Assembly (NCBI RefSeq): GCF_004359215.1 | Contig: NC_090625.1 | Location: forward strand, 1,232,830-1,296,829 | Source of the DNA: Bremia lactucae | Lineage: Eukaryota; Oomycota; Peronosporomycetes; Peronosporales; Peronosporaceae | Direction of reading: 5' to 3' | Length of the DNA: 64,000 nucleotides | Part shown: piece after piece, positions 28,748 through 39,337 of the stretch | How the letters are laid out: each line of letters begins with the position of its first letter | Numbering within the stretch: position 1 is the first letter of the stretch | Program-made: the position numbers and the translations under genes | The notes under the pieces: generated by a model | The model's database searches: none | Seen by the model: the letters and a program-made list of their open reading frames with translations, nothing else | What the model was told of the DNA's origin: nothing

Positions 28748-29739
28748 GGAGAAAAATCCTTGTAATTCTTCATGAAGACTTTCGAGTACGTCATGTGCTG
28801 TGTCGCAGCGGAGTCGACCAGCCATACGCAACTTGACTTGGTAGTCTTCAAATGTTCACCAACAGAAAAACGATAGTCGCTAGAGTCGTCTTCACTCTGC
28901 GCGATGTTTGCACGCTGTTGCCGCTGTCATCTGTGTTCTCACGAATTCGCACGGGGCACTTATCGATTCAATGCCCATGCACCCCTCAGTGGTGACAGGA
29001 GCTGTTGGCCTTGACCGGTGCTTGGCGTCCATTACGCCGACCGTTGTCCGTTGTCATAAAAGCTTGTCCTTGCCTGTGCGCGGCTCCAGCGACCCCGCCA
29101 CCTTGTTCGTTGCGTTTCATATCTTCATGCAGTAGTCGAGACGTCACAAGGTCTCACGACAGCGAGTCGGATCTCGACTCCAACGCTGTAATGAGGAGCG
29201 CAAACGACTCGCCTAGACTCGCGAGAAGCGTGATGACCAAATCATCTTCGCTAATCGGAGCGCCAACCGCGTCGAGCTGCTCCGCCAGCATCTTGATCTT
29301 GTTGATGTGCTAAAGAACGTCATCACCTGCGTTCATCATCGTCATGAAGAAGCGCCGACGTATAAAAAGCTTGTTGGCCAATCTCTTCTTCTCGAAATGC
29401 CCTTCAAGACACGACCATGCATCATGCGCGCCATTTACAGACCGGACCAAAGGCAGTTGCGAATCTTCCATTGCAAGGCAGATCATCGCCATGGCCTTGC
29501 GCGACTTCCGCTTGTAGGTCGCCTGGTCCATCGGTTTGACAGGTGCTCAGGCTTCACCTCCCCATCACCACATCCCATGGTTCCTACTCCTCCAGCAACA
29601 TTTGCATCTAGATTTCCATAGGTGGAAGTTCGATCCGTCGAACTTGTTGATGCGGGCGGTCGTGGTCATAGCAGTGTCCATGGCAAAGGCGAAGGCAGGG
29701 GCGTGAGTGGCAGAGTCTGCAGGTCTTGCGCTCATAACC
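28748..29739 (-). pseudogene. Copia-A gag-protease fragment (A4), inverted relative of A7
   Basis: Minus strand from the primer-site ATG near 29734 (MSARPADSATHAPAFAFAMD). A frameshift follows WK, giving SRCKCCWRS in place of the usual KMQMLLEE. MDQATYKRKSRKAMAMICLA (29531) and GHFEKKRLANKLFIRRRFF lead to a TAG after GDDVL. The decayed knuckle near 28960 lacks its second Cys. The protease triad near 28820 reads DSA (WLVDSAATQHMTYSK) instead of DSG. The element stops at KNYKDFSP. A7 gag carries the same frameshift and stop. Confidence 0.8.
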
Positions 29740-29980
29740 TAATGCTAGGGTCAAGTGAGCACTAGTTGGCAAAATGCAAAAGTGAATATATTAAGGTCCC
29801 TAGCTCGCAAACTATTGCTACCTCTAACCAATCATTTTTTCTAGCCAATCATAGTTCATAGAACCTATAGAAGCTACTGACGTCATCTACTGACGTCATC
29901 CCCATGGCATCACACTATGACGTCATTATTCGTATATACTGGTACTATCTTGATATAGTCGAGCCGCTTCCTCGCTAACA
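29740..29980 (-). mobile_element. Copia-A 5' LTR (A4)
   Basis: A 241 bp minus-strand LTR, TAATGCTAGGGTC on the left and CCTCGCTAACA on the right, beside the primer site GGTTATGAGCGC. It contains TGACGTCA at 29878-29885, 29891-29898 and 29918-29925 and the TTAATATATTCAC TATA-like motif. Confidence 0.85.
29878..29925. promoter_or_regulatory. Three CRE-like TGACGTCA palindromes in the A4 LTR
   Basis: Octamers at 29878-29885, 29891-29898 and 29918-29925. The second and third are spaced more widely than in A1, but number and position relative to the TATA-like motif are kept, which argues for function in the ancestral LTR. Confidence 0.65.
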
Positions 29981-30293
29981 AAAAGTTCACTGAAACTTCA
30001 CGTCTCAAATAACATGTGGCTCGATGGCCGACACTTAAAGAAGAGCTACAGTTATGGTCGGTGAGAAGGGGTATGAAGCAGCCTGCGTCTTCTATTCAGT
30101 GATAGAAATGCCAAAAACGTTCAGGTAGGCGGTGGAATCTAGCGACGCGGAAGAGTGGAAAGCTGCGTCGACTCCGAACTAGAGTCGCTTCACGAAACAA
30201 GACGTTAAAATATTTGTGCTCCTGCCTAAAAGACGCAAAGCAATCGACTGCAGATGGGTGTTTCTGAAGTTCAGGGAGCGTCTCGAGCAGCAG
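29981..30293 (+). pseudogene. Copia-A integrase-RT linker and RT entry remnant (A5)
   Basis: Plus strand, heavily decayed. YSVIEMPKTFR near 30100 and AVESSDAEEWKAA near 30130 correspond to the linker [18 protein letters not shown] of A11 and A14. VLLPKRRKAIDCRWVF near 30220-30260 is the RT entry. Stops occur in every section. It is bounded by the A4 LTR on the left and the A6 LTR on the right. Confidence 0.7.
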
Positions 30294-30512
30294 TGTTGCC
30301 AGTAAGTACCGGATTAGTAACAGTATGTCAATCCTACGGAGGTTTTCCGAAGGTAGTTTCGACGGCGGGTATGACGTCGTTGGAAGCTTCGAGAAGGTTC
30401 TTAAAGCTTCCTAGTAAATGATTGCTTAGACGTAGTGATAGAGATTACGAATTAAGGACCATAATATATTCACTTTGCATTTTGCATCCACTACACAAGT
30501 GCCTTTTCTTCA
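30294..30512 (+). mobile_element. Copia-A 5' LTR (A6)
   Basis: A 219 bp LTR from TGTTGCCAGTAAG to GTGCCTTTTCTTCA, followed by GGTTATGATCCC. It shares the TATA-like AATATATTCACTTTGCATTTTGC region with the others but has its own upstream part (ATGTCAATCCTACGGAGG) and a single GACGTC. Confidence 0.75.
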
Positions 30513-30760
30513 GGTTATGATCCCAAGGTCGTTCAACTCTGCCTCCGCTGCCATCAACTCTGCCTCGACCACCATAAAATCTTCAACGACCCGGATCAAT
30601 ATATTTGCTGGAACAAACTTCCATGCCTGGAAGCTCAAGATGCAAATGGTGCTCGAGGAGCGTGGCCTGTGAGCGGTTGAATACGGAGAAGTCAAGTTCG
30701 AGGGCTGCTTGATGCGCTGGATCATGTTGGCGAGGAAGCAGCTCGACTAGATCACGATAG
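30513..30760 (+). pseudogene. Copia-A gag N-terminus (A6)
   Basis: ATG 30517 in the primer site: MIPRSFNSASAAINSASTTI, RINIFAGTNFHAWKLKMQMV, LEERGL then TGA. The N-terminus matches that of A8 (MSPSSFNSASAAINSASTAM), so these are one subfamily. It is cut at 30760 by another Copia-A LTR. Confidence 0.8.
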
Positions 30761-31119
30761 TGTTGCAGATAACACCTCAAGCGGCTAAGTTTCGAACAAG
30801 TTGCTATTGACAAAGATGCGCCTTGAAGTGCGCAAAACTAACCAGTAGTACGAGTTGATCATCGACATCGCGCAACAGCGATCATCTTATTGCGACAGCA
30901 CAACAGATGGTTCCGCGAACGTCGATGATCGACTTTGATATGGACACAAGATGGGACCTCCACGTGGTAGAATCTGATTGGCTAGACGGGATGCAGCTGG
31001 TAAGTAAATCCAGTAGAATATCCAGTAGGCTTAGAGGTAGCAAACGGTTTGCGAGCCAAGGACCTTTAATATATTTACTGTACATTTTGCCATCTAGTAC
31101 TCACTTGACCTTAACATTA
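30761..31119 (+). mobile_element. Copia-A 5' LTR (A7)
   Basis: A 359 bp LTR, TGTTGCAGATAACACCTC...CTTGACCTTAACATTA, followed by GGTTATGAGCCC. It matches the A8 3' LTR (39338) over CTCGAGCGGCTAAG-like and CCACGTGGTAGAATCTGATTGGC segments. Confidence 0.85.
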
Positions 31120-31980
31120 GGTTATGAGCCCGAGACCTGCAGACTCTGCCACTCACGCCCCTGCCTTCGCCTTTGCCATGGACACTGCTATGACCACGAC
31201 CGCCCGCATCAACAAGTTCGACGGATCGAACTTCCACCTATGGACATCTAGATGCAAATGTTGCTGGAGGAGTAGGAACCGTGGGATGTGGTGATGGGGA
31301 GGTGAAGCCTGAGCACCTGTCAAACCGATGGACCAGGCGACCTACAAGCGGAAGTCGTGCAAGGCCATGGCGATGATCTGTCTTGCAATGGAAGATTCGC
31401 AACTGCCTTTGGTCCGGTCGCCAAATGGCGCGCGTGATGCATGGTCGCGTCTTGAAGGGCATTTCGAGAAGAAGAGATTGGCCAACAAGCTTTTTCTACG
31501 TCGGCGCTTCTTCATGACGATGATGAATGCAGGTGATGACGTGCTCTAGCACATCAACAAGATCAAGACGCTGGCGGGGCAGCTTGACGCGGTTAGCGCT
31601 CCGGTCAGCGACAATGATTTGGTCATCACGCTTCTCGCGAGTCTAGGCGAGTCGTTTGCGCTCCTCATTACAGCGTTGGAGTCGAGATCCGACTCGCTGT
31701 CGTGGGACCTTGTGACGTCTCGACTACTGCATGAAGATATGAAACGCAAGGAACAAGGTGTTGGGGTCGATGAGCCGCGCACGGGCAAGGACAAGCGTTT
31801 TTGAAAACGGATAACGGTAGGCGTAAGGGACGTCAAGCACTGATCAAGGCCAACACCGCCTGTCACTACTGTGAAGAGCATGGGCATTGGATCGCTGAGT
31901 GCCCCGTGCGAATTCGTGAGAACACAGAACAACAGCGGCCACAGTGTTCAAACATCGCGCAGAGTGAGACGACTCTGGCG
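31120..31980 (+). pseudogene. Copia-A gag (A7)
   Basis: ATG 31124: MSPRPADSATHAPAFAFAMD. A frameshift after FHLW yields TSRCKCCWRS. MDQATYKRKSCKAMAMICLA (31328), GHFEKKRLANKLFLRRRFF and DDVL followed by TAG come next. DLVITLLASLGESFALLITA and SWDLVTSRLLHEDMKRKEQG extend to 31804. A zinc knuckle CHYCEEHGHWIAEC (31861-31902) is intact. The frameshift and the TAG are shared with A4, showing that both derive from one defective copy. Confidence 0.85.
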
Positions 31981-32560
31981 CTAATTTTTTTGGTTAGTGA
32001 ACATTTGAAGACTATCAAGTCAAGTTGCGTATGGCTGGTCGACTCGGGTGCAACACAGCTCATGACGTACTCGAAAGTCTTCATGAAGAAGTACAAGGAT
32101 TTTTCTCCGGTGAACGTTCTCTTAGCAGACGATGGTCTTGTCCAGGCAATTTGGACTGGCGACATCGTGATGCCTATGAAGACTCCGCATGGAACCAAGA
32201 AGGAGTATGGTATATTCCGAAGTTATCGCGCAATCTAATCTCCGTTGGACGCTTTACGAAGGACGTAGGTCCAGTCACGTTTGAAAGTGATGGATGTTTT
32301 GCTAAAGCAAAAAGATTGCAGTGGAAGCTTGGGTCCCGTGAGGGTAAAAGGCTGTTTAGGCTATGCATGACGCTCGTCGGTACTGACGAAGCCAATGTGA
32401 CAAGCTCGTCGGGATTTGATAGGGACACCACTTCGTACCTCTGGCACCTTCGACTTGGGCACTTTGGTCATGGTGGTCTAGACACCATCGTTAAGAAGAA
32501 CTATGGCATTGGCATTGATCTTGCGTTAGTCAAACAGTAGGAGCTGTGTGATGGTTGCGT
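31981..32560 (+). pseudogene. Copia-A protease and GAG-pre-integrase (A7)
   Basis: Protease active site CVWLVDSGATQLMTYSKVFM near 32028-32085 with DSG intact. Downstream are SPVNVLLADDGLVQAIWTGD and MPMKTPHGTKKE, then a frame change into 32240-32540 with ISVGRFTKDVGPVTFESDGC, LQWKLGSREGKRLFRLCMT and WHLRLGHFGHGGLDTIVKK. A TAG follows VKQ near 32540. Apart from two frame changes this region is well kept. Confidence 0.8.
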
Positions 32561-33400
32561 ACCTGACAAACAAACGCGATTTAGCTGTATGCAAAAGTCG
32601 CCTCATCACGCAAAGAAGCTGCTAGAAGTCATTCATAGTGACGTGTGCGGTCCTACGCAGTCAGTGACTTTTTAGCGGTAAAGCGGTACTTCGTCACATT
32701 TACAGATGAGTACTCGCACTTTACCACAGTGTTCTTGTTACGAAGCAAGTCGGAGGTCTCAAACAAGTTCGCCAAGTTTGTTGCGTTCGCTGATACTCAG
32801 ACCTGCGGAGCTGTCAAAACTCTTCGTTGTGACAACGGTGGTGAATACACTTCGAGCGAAATGGCCAAGTTCTGCATGCGGCGTGGTATTTAGCAGAAGT
32901 TCACGCCACCCTTCACTCCGCAAATGAATGGGGTGGCTGAACGCATGAATCACACACTAGTGGAATGTGCACGATGTATGCTTGAACACGCTGGAGTGTC
33001 GAAATCGTATTGGGGTGAAGCAGTCATGACCGCTACCTTCCTTCGCAACCGCTGTCCAACGCGAGGTATTGGTATGGAAAAGTCACCATATCAGGTTTGG
33101 ACTGGGACGAAACCAGTGTTGGTAAATCTAAAGGTGTTTGGCTGCCATGCATTTTGTGACAGTTCCAAAGGAAAAGCGTCGCAAACTTGACTCTCGATCG
33201 GTACGCTGTCGGTTTCTCGGGTACTCGGAGCATGAAAAAGCATATCGTTTCGAAGAGATTGAGAGTGGCCGTGTATTAGTGAGTCGCGATGCAAAATTTA
33301 TGAAAGACATGTTTGACAGTGGAGATGCGTCCGCCAGAATAGCGAGATTCTTGTTCAAGATGCTGATGAATTGGCCGATGACGACTCTCCACAGCTCGAA
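32561..33400 (+). pseudogene. Copia-A integrase (A7)
   Basis: The integrase core keeps all three catalytic residues: Asp in IHSDVCGP near 32640, Asp in LRCDNGGEYTSSEMAKF near 32830, and Glu in MNGVAERMNHTLVECARCM near 32940. Two stops break it, one near 32673 within the QSVTF segment and a TAG near 32891 before QKF. The C-terminal part has WTGTKPVLVNLKVFGCHAF, and after a frame change RCRFLGYSEHEKAYRFEEIE. Residues are conserved but the frame is not. Confidence 0.8.
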
Positions 33401-34400
33401 GTAGCTGATCACGAGAATGAAGAATGGATCAAAGCGAAGAAACGGAGCCTGGCAGCATGCGGCTCCAAAGGACTCAATCGCTCGAAAAAGATGCCGAAAT
33501 TCCACCGCCTAAGCGACACAGTCGATACCTATCACTGGAAGAAATGTTGCTGCGGCACAAGATTTTGAGACTGCGTACGTTATGAATTCAGTGGGAGAAA
33601 TGCCGACCGCGTTTAAGTCGGCAATGGAATCCAGCGACGCAGCCAAGTGGTAAAAAGCATGCAACTCGGAGATGGAATCGCTTCAAAAGAACAAGATATG
33701 GACGCTTGTGTCGTTACCAAAAAGGCGCAAGCCAATAGGCAATCGGTGGGTGTTTCGCGTCAAAGAAAATCAAGACGGTAATGTAAAGCGATACAAGGCG
33801 CGTCTTGTGGCTAAAGGCTTTGCACAGAAGTTTGGCATTGACTACGAAGAAACGTTTGCGCCTGTTGCCAAGCTTACATCTATCCGGATTCTGCTCAGTT
33901 TGGCTGCCAAGTACGGACTTGCTGTCCATTAAATGGACGTGAAGACAGCGTTCCTCAACGGCCAGCTCGACGAGGATATTTACATGGCGCAGCCAGACGG
34001 CTTCAGTGATATAATCAATCCGAACTATGAGTGCGAAGTAGAACGTTCATTGTACGGGTTGAAGCAGTCGCTTCAACCCGTACAATGCTAGGGCTCGAGT
34101 TCAAGAAGTGCGAATCTGACCACTGCGTCTACATGGAGCGTGATGGGCAATACATGATCTTTGTTGCACTTTATGTCAATGACTAGATTTTGGCTAGCAG
34201 TGCTGACAAGATGCTTCAAGAAACAAAGAACGCACTCAGCCGCCGATTTGAGATGACCGACATGGGTCAGCTCAAGTACTTTCTCGGAATCGAAATTGGG
34301 CAGGACATAGGAAGTGGGACTTTGACACTGCGGCAGACCAAGTTCGCCTGCGATATTCTAGGCAAGTTCAAGATGGAGAGCAGTAAGCCTCAGAATCCGG
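33401..34400 (+). pseudogene. Copia-A reverse transcriptase (A7) with foldback scar
   Basis: Linker [24 protein letters not shown] near 33580-33645. RT entry [20 protein letters not shown] and [20 protein letters not shown] (33672-33860). [20 protein letters not shown] near 33940-34000 and SLYGLKQS near 34050-34070. Here a perfect inverted repeat replaces part of the domain (34049-34088). The catalytic loop near 34172 reads YVND followed directly by TAG, losing one Asp. MTDMGQLKYFLGIEIGQDIG and TLRQTKFACDILGKFKMESS complete the domain. Confidence 0.8.
34049..34088. repeat. Perfect 18 bp foldback inverted repeat in A7 RT
   Basis: Arm 34049-34066 CATTGTACGGGTTGAAGC and arm 34071-34088 are exact reverse complements with a 4 nt loop AGTC. 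The left arm is normal RT sequence (SLYGLKQ). The right arm replaces the expected PRMWNQTID codons before reading resumes at ELEFKKCES. This is the typical scar of a strand that folded back and copied itself. Confidence 0.9.
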
Positions 34401-34952
34401 ACTCAAGCTGACAAAGCTTATGTGCGAAGGAGGTTGCAAACACAACGAGACCATGGCTAAGGTGCCATATAGAAATGCTGTCGGCTGCCTGATGTACCTT
34501 ATGGTAGGTACACGCCCCGATCTCGCTGCGGTAGTAGGAGTGCTAAGCCAATTTGCTTCAGATCTGTGTTCGACATACTGGCAAGCGCTCAAGAGAGTAT
34601 TCAGGTATATACAAGGCACAAATTTGCATGGTATAAAGTTTCAAGCATCAAGTGACAAGGAAATTTAAGGCTACTCGGATGCAGACTGGTCTGGAGACGC
34701 AGAGTCAAGAAGAAGCACCAGTGGCTATGCATTTTTGATGTGCGGCGGATGTATCAGCTGGAAAAGCAAGAAGCAGCGCACGGTGGCACTTTCGTCTACG
34801 GAAGCCGAATACATGGCGTGTCAGAAGCAGCACCAGAAGCGTGTGGCTTAAGACATTCCTGTGTGAGCTCGGTGAGATGTCGAGAAGCGATGCTGTCAAG
34901 ATCTATGAGGACAACCAAGGCTCGATAGCGCTGGCCAAGAATCCGGCATTCC
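34401..34952 (+). pseudogene. Copia-A RNase H (A7)
   Basis: CEGGCKHNETMAKVPYRNAV and GCLMYLMVGTRPDLAAVVGV (34420-34545), then YSDADWSGDAESRRSTSGYA-like and CGGCISWKSKKQRTVALSST near 34670-34800 with a frame change. KIYEDNQGSIALAKNPAFH ends abruptly at 34952 and fuses to the middle of another Copia-A LTR at TTCCGAGAACG. The element's own 3' LTR start is therefore deleted. Confidence 0.8.
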
Positions 34953-35176
34953 ACTTCCGAGAACGTTCGATGATCGACTTTGAGATGGGCAAATGATAAG
35001 GTTCAAGATGGGACTTCCACGTGGTAGAAGCTAATTGGCTAGAAGGGATGTAACCGGTATGTAAAGCCAGTAGAGTATTCAGTAGGCTTAGAGGTAGCAA
35101 ACCGTTTGCGAACTAAGGTTCTTACATATATTCACTTTGCATTTTGCATCCTACTAAACAAGTGCCTTTTCTTCAG
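34953..35176 (+). mobile_element. Copia-A 5' LTR, left-truncated (A8)
   Basis: Begins TTCCGAGAACGTTCG and matches 39491-39713 of the A8 3' LTR closely, ending GTGCCTTTTCTTCA before GGTTATGAGCCC. The first ~150 bp are missing, probably by deletion or recombination with the preceding A7 element. Confidence 0.85.
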
Positions 35177-35990
35177 GTTATGAGCCCAAGCTCGTTCAAC
35201 TCTGCCTCCGCTGCCATTAACTCTGCCTCGACTGCCATGGAATCTACGACGACCCGGATCAACAAATTCGACGGAACCAACTTCCATGTCTGGAAGTTCA
35301 TGATGCAAATGGTGCTCGAGGAGCGTGCCTGTGAGAGGTCGTATGCGGAGAAGTCAAGTTCGAGGACTGCCTGACGGCGCTGGACCAGGCTAGTACAAGC
35401 GAAAGTCCTGCAAGACGATGGCTGCAATTTGCCTTTCCATGGAAGACTCGCAGCTGCCGTTGGTGCGCTCGGCTAGTGGGGCATTTGATGCATGATCAAG
35501 GCTGGAAGACCACTTCGAGAAGAAGAGCCTCGCTTACAAGCTCATTCTTTGTCAGCGTTTCTTCACAGCCATGATGGAGGAAGGTGGTGATATGCTCGCG
35601 CATATAAACAAGCTTAAGGCACTGGCGGAGCAGCTCGACGCGGTTGGCGCTCCGGTCACTAAGGATGACCACGCTTCTAAAAAGTTTGAGCGAGTCGTAC
35701 CAGTTCCTGATAACGGCGTTGGAATCACGTTCCGATACGCTGATATGGGAGCTGGTGACGTCTCGGCTGCTTCACGAGGATTCGAAGCGCAAGGACCAAG
35801 GCGGCGATGGAGCCGTGGTTGGCCAGGCTGATGAGTGACAAGAAGCGCAATGGACGGTCAGCAAAGAAGACTGGTGCGTGCAATTACTGCGGCAAGATGG
35901 GCTATTGGATTGCGGAGTGTCCCTCGCGAATTCAAGACAGCAACAGCAATCCTCGACAGCAATTTCAGCGAGCAAATGTTGTGCGAGATG
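35177..35990 (+). pseudogene. Copia-A gag (A8)
   Basis: ATG 35180: MSPSSFNSASAAINSASTAM, RINKFDGTNFHVWKFMMQMV, LEERA then a frameshift. MAAICLSMEDSQLPLVRSAS-like and GDMLAHINKLKALAEQLDAV (35586-35645) follow, then a change of frame to LKSLSESYQFLITALESRSD and SRLLHEDSKRKDQGG (35700-35800). The zinc knuckle CNYCGKMGYWIAEC (35879-35920) has Tyr in place of the His ligand. Confidence 0.8.
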
Positions 35991-36270
35991 AAGATGCGGA
36001 CGAATATCTGTTTTATGGTTGGAGAGGCTCAAGATTCGTCTGTGTGTCTGATCGACTCAGGTGCGACTCAGCATATGTCGCACTCCAAGATGTTTATGAA
36101 AAGTTACAAGAAAATCGACCCGGTTAATGTACATCTCGCGGACGACGGTGTTGTCCAAGCGATTGGCGTTGGTGACATTGTGATGGCGATGACTACTCCG
36201 AGTGGCATCAAGAAGGCTTTGCTCAAGGGAGTATGGCATATCCCCAAGCTCAGTCGTAATTTGTGATCTG
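35991..36270 (+). pseudogene. Copia-A protease (A8)
   Basis: In frame: SVCLIDSGATQHMSHSKMFM with an intact DSG triad (near 36053), KSYKKIDPVNVHLADDGVVQ, IGVGDIVMAMTTPSGIKKAL, LKGVWHIPKLSRNL then TGA near 36264. The reading frame before it overlaps the knuckle frame with a shift. This is one of the better-kept protease domains in the window. Confidence 0.8.
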
Positions 36271-37735
36271 TCGGACGATTCACCAAGGACGTCGCACCAG
36301 TGACTTTCGACAACAATTGCTGCTCGGTTTAGCTAAAAATAGAATTTTACTGAAAAATATTTATTCAGTATTTTTATAAAAATAATTATTCTGATTTGAA
36401 AGGTATAAACAATCGGCACTCGCGCTGGAAAGGGTTTGTTTTAGCTACAAGCATGACTCCGGTACCCGTTGAGACGGTGAACATGGCATGCGAGCCACAG
36501 AATTAGGCCATTTCGAAGTCGTTTTTTTGGTATCTCCGTCTTGGACACATTGGTTACGGCGGATTAGACGCCATAATTAAAAACAATCTTGCAACTGGTG
36601 TTGACATCGGGTCAGTCAAGCAGTGGGAGCTTTGCGGAGGCTGTGCGCTGGGAAAGCAAACTCGTGTCAAGTTCCAGTCTGCGTCAACGGATCGCTCAAA
36701 ATCTCTTTTGGAAGCTGTTCGCAGCGATGTGTGTGGACCGATGAGGACTTCCACTTTCGGCAAGATGAAGTACTATATTACTTTCATCGATGACAAATCT
36801 CGATACTGCCAATGTATCTTATGCGCAACAAGACCGAAGTCTATAACAAGTTTGTTCACTTTAAAAAGTTTGTGAAGAATTTGACCGGCAATTCCGTCAA
36901 GATGCTTTGCAGCGACACAGCGGCGAGTACAAGTTAGCTTAGTCGGCCAAATTCTGCGTTGATCGCGACATTGTCTAGAAGTTTACGCCCCCGTATACTC
37001 CTAAACTGAATGGTGTAGCCGAAAGGATCAATCGGACTCTTGTCGAGAGTGCGCGGTGCGTGATTGAGCATGTTAGGTTGGCCAAGGAGTACTGGGGGAA
37101 AGCAGTTATGACAGCTCTTTTACTCCGTTATCGTTTGCAAACTCGTGCTCAAGGCTCGCTTAAGCCTCAACACGAGGAATAGATGAAGAAAAAGCCGATA
37201 CTTGCGAATGTCAAGGCATTTGGCTGTCATGCGTATGTGCATCACCAATGGAGAAGCGCTCGAAACTGGACGATCAAGCAAGTCTGTGCCATTTTCTTGG
37301 ATATTCGGAGCACGAATAGACGTATCGGTTCGAGCAACTATCAACAGGCCGGATTATTGTAAGTCGCGATGCTAAGTTTATGGAGGACACTTTTGACACC
37401 GGCAAACACGGACAAGCCTCTGACAGGACAATAGAATATCACGGCGAAATTGCGGTGACCGACGGTGAAGAAAATGATAAAGATAAGCACGAAGAGTCGT
37501 CCGAGATTCCGCCATCACAAGAGCAAACGCAATAATCTGAGCGGCCGAATACGGATTATATTCTAGGATCTAAGCGCTACCTGAAGACTCAATCGCTTGA
37601 AAATTTGTCTCGACCACCAAGTGCTAAACGAAGTGGGCGTTTCAGTCGTGCAAGTGAAGAAATGCCAGCTCAAGGTCAACCAAGGCCTCTTGAAGACATG
37701 TCATCTCTGCCAACGTAGATGAGCGAAGAAGAAAA
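36271..37735 (+). pseudogene. Copia-A GAG-pre-integrase, integrase and linker (A8)
   Basis: SVGRFTKDVAPVTFDNN is interrupted by ~60 bp of AT-rich DNA (36348-36410). YLRLGHIGYGGLDAIIKNNL near 36530-36590 and ELCGGCALGKQTRVKFQSAS follow. The first catalytic Asp (RSDVCGPMRTSTFGKMKYYI near 36725) and the Glu (NGVAERINRTLVESARCVIE near 37010-37065) are kept. The DNGGEY segment near 36915 is frameshifted. KPILANVKAFGCHAYVH follows near 37195. The linker to 37735 is Ser/Glu-rich with stops. Confidence 0.75.
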
Positions 37736-38620
37736 AGACTGTACGTACGCTGTGAATTCAGTTGGAGAAGTGCCGACATCATATATGTCAGCTATGGATG
37801 CAGCGATGCCAGCAAGTGGAAAGAAGCGTGTGCATCTGAGTTTGAATCGCTGACCAAGAATGAGACATGGGAGCTTGTGTAGTCCTGCCATGCGGCCGAA
37901 AAGCGATAAGCAGCAAGTGGGTGTTTAAGGTAAAAGAAACTGCTGAAGGACTCATCGAGCGATACAAGGCACGCCTCGTTGCAAAACTTTTTTTGCAGAA
38001 GCACGAAGTGGACTTTGAAGAGACATTCGCCCCAGTGGCCAAGCTTACATCAATTCGGATTATTTTAGTATAGCGGCTCAGCATGGCCTAGTTCTACACC
38101 AGATGGATGTCAAGACAGCGTTTCTTTATGGTCTGCCGGATGAAGAAATCAACATAAAGCAGCCTAAAGGTTTTATCAGCTCCAAGTATCCGGATCATGT
38201 GTGCAAGCTCAAGCGTGCACTCTACGGCCTTAAGCAGTCTCCCCGAATGTGGAACCAAACAATTGACGAGTTCATGCACAAGACTGAATTTACCAAGTGC
38301 GAAATGGACCATTGGGTGTACGTCAAGCGCGATGAAATGACCATGATATTTGTGGTGATCTACGTCGACGATCTAATTCTTGCGTGCAGCAATATGGCTT
38401 TACTTGAGGCGACAAAGAGTGCTTTGAGTAAGCGATTTGAGATGTCCGACTTAGGTGAGCTGAAGTTCTGTCTCGGAATGCAAGTCGAGCGAAATGACGA
38501 GTCTGGGGATGTGTCAATGCGGCAAACCAAGTTTCTGCAGTCGGTTTTAACCAAGTATGGCATGCGCGCCTCAAGACATTGGATTAGAGCTGACCAAGGC
38601 TGTCTGTGAAGATGGCTGCA
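37736..38620 (+). pseudogene. Copia-A reverse transcriptase (A8)
   Basis: Entry YAVNSVGEVPTSYMSAMDA-like near 37750, SSKWVFKVKETAEGLIERYK and [20 protein letters not shown] (37912-38070). A stop near 38071 comes next, then an open stretch 38103-38609: [40 protein letters not shown] and an intact YVDD in [14 protein letters not shown] near 38365. [20 protein letters not shown] and [15 protein letters not shown] end the domain. About 170 codons are open in a row, the longest RT stretch in the window. Confidence 0.85.
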
Positions 38621-39330
38621 AGCACCACAAGACGATGAAGAACGTTCCGTATCGCAATACTGTTGGTGCCTATATGTACCTGTTGGTTGATACTCGCCCG
38701 GACCTTGCTGCCGCTGTGGGAACTCTAAGTCAGTATGCTGCGATCCTTGCCCGACTATCTGGCTAGCTCTTAAGCATGTGTTTCGGTACCTGCAAGCGAC
38801 TTCAACACATGGACTTCGATTTTCGGGATCCGGTTGCGGTGAATTAGTGGTCTATTCGGATGCTGACTGGGCAGGTGTAATCGAATCAAGACGAAGCACT
38901 AGTGGATACGTGTTTGTACTGAACAAAGCGTGCATCAGCTGGCGCAGTAAGAAGCAGCGAACAATTGCACTATCTTCAACTGAGGCTGAGTAGATGGCAC
39001 TAATAAAAGCTACTCAAGAAGCAGTTTGGCTCAAGGCTTTTATGCGCGAACTTGGCGAAGACTCAAGCGATGAACCTCTGAAGGTGTACGAAGATAATGA
39101 AGGTGCAATTGCGTTGGCCAGGAATCCCGAATTTCACAAGCGCACAAAGCACATCAATATTCGATAACATTTTGTTTGTGAGAAGGTTAAAGATGTTCAT
39201 GTGATATTAGAGTACTGTCCAACACTTGAAATGTTAGCAGATCTTATGACCAAGCCGATTTCTGCAATTCAGTTCAGCGCTCTACGATCGAATCGAATGG
39301 CACACAAAGCTCAATCACTACTGTCGAGTC
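38557..39330 (+). pseudogene. Copia-A RNase H (A8)
   Basis: [20 protein letters not shown] and LVDTRPDLAAAVGTLSQYAA (38600-38745), then FRYLQATSTHGLRFSGSGCG, VVYSDADWAGVIESRRSTSG and SWRSKKQRTIALSSTEAE (38778-38993), followed by TAG in place of Tyr. FMRELGEDSSDEPLKVYEDN and ARNPEFHKRTKHI come next, then MLADLMTKPISAIQFSALRS near 39230-39290. It ends in a GTCGAGTGAG purine-rich stretch beside the LTR. Confidence 0.8.
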
Positions 39331-39337
39331 GAGTGAG

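Noticed and set aside
30072..30300. Isolated host exon (linker-like peptide)
   Set aside because: It matches the Copia-A linker and RT entry ([15 protein letters not shown]) seen in A11 and A14.
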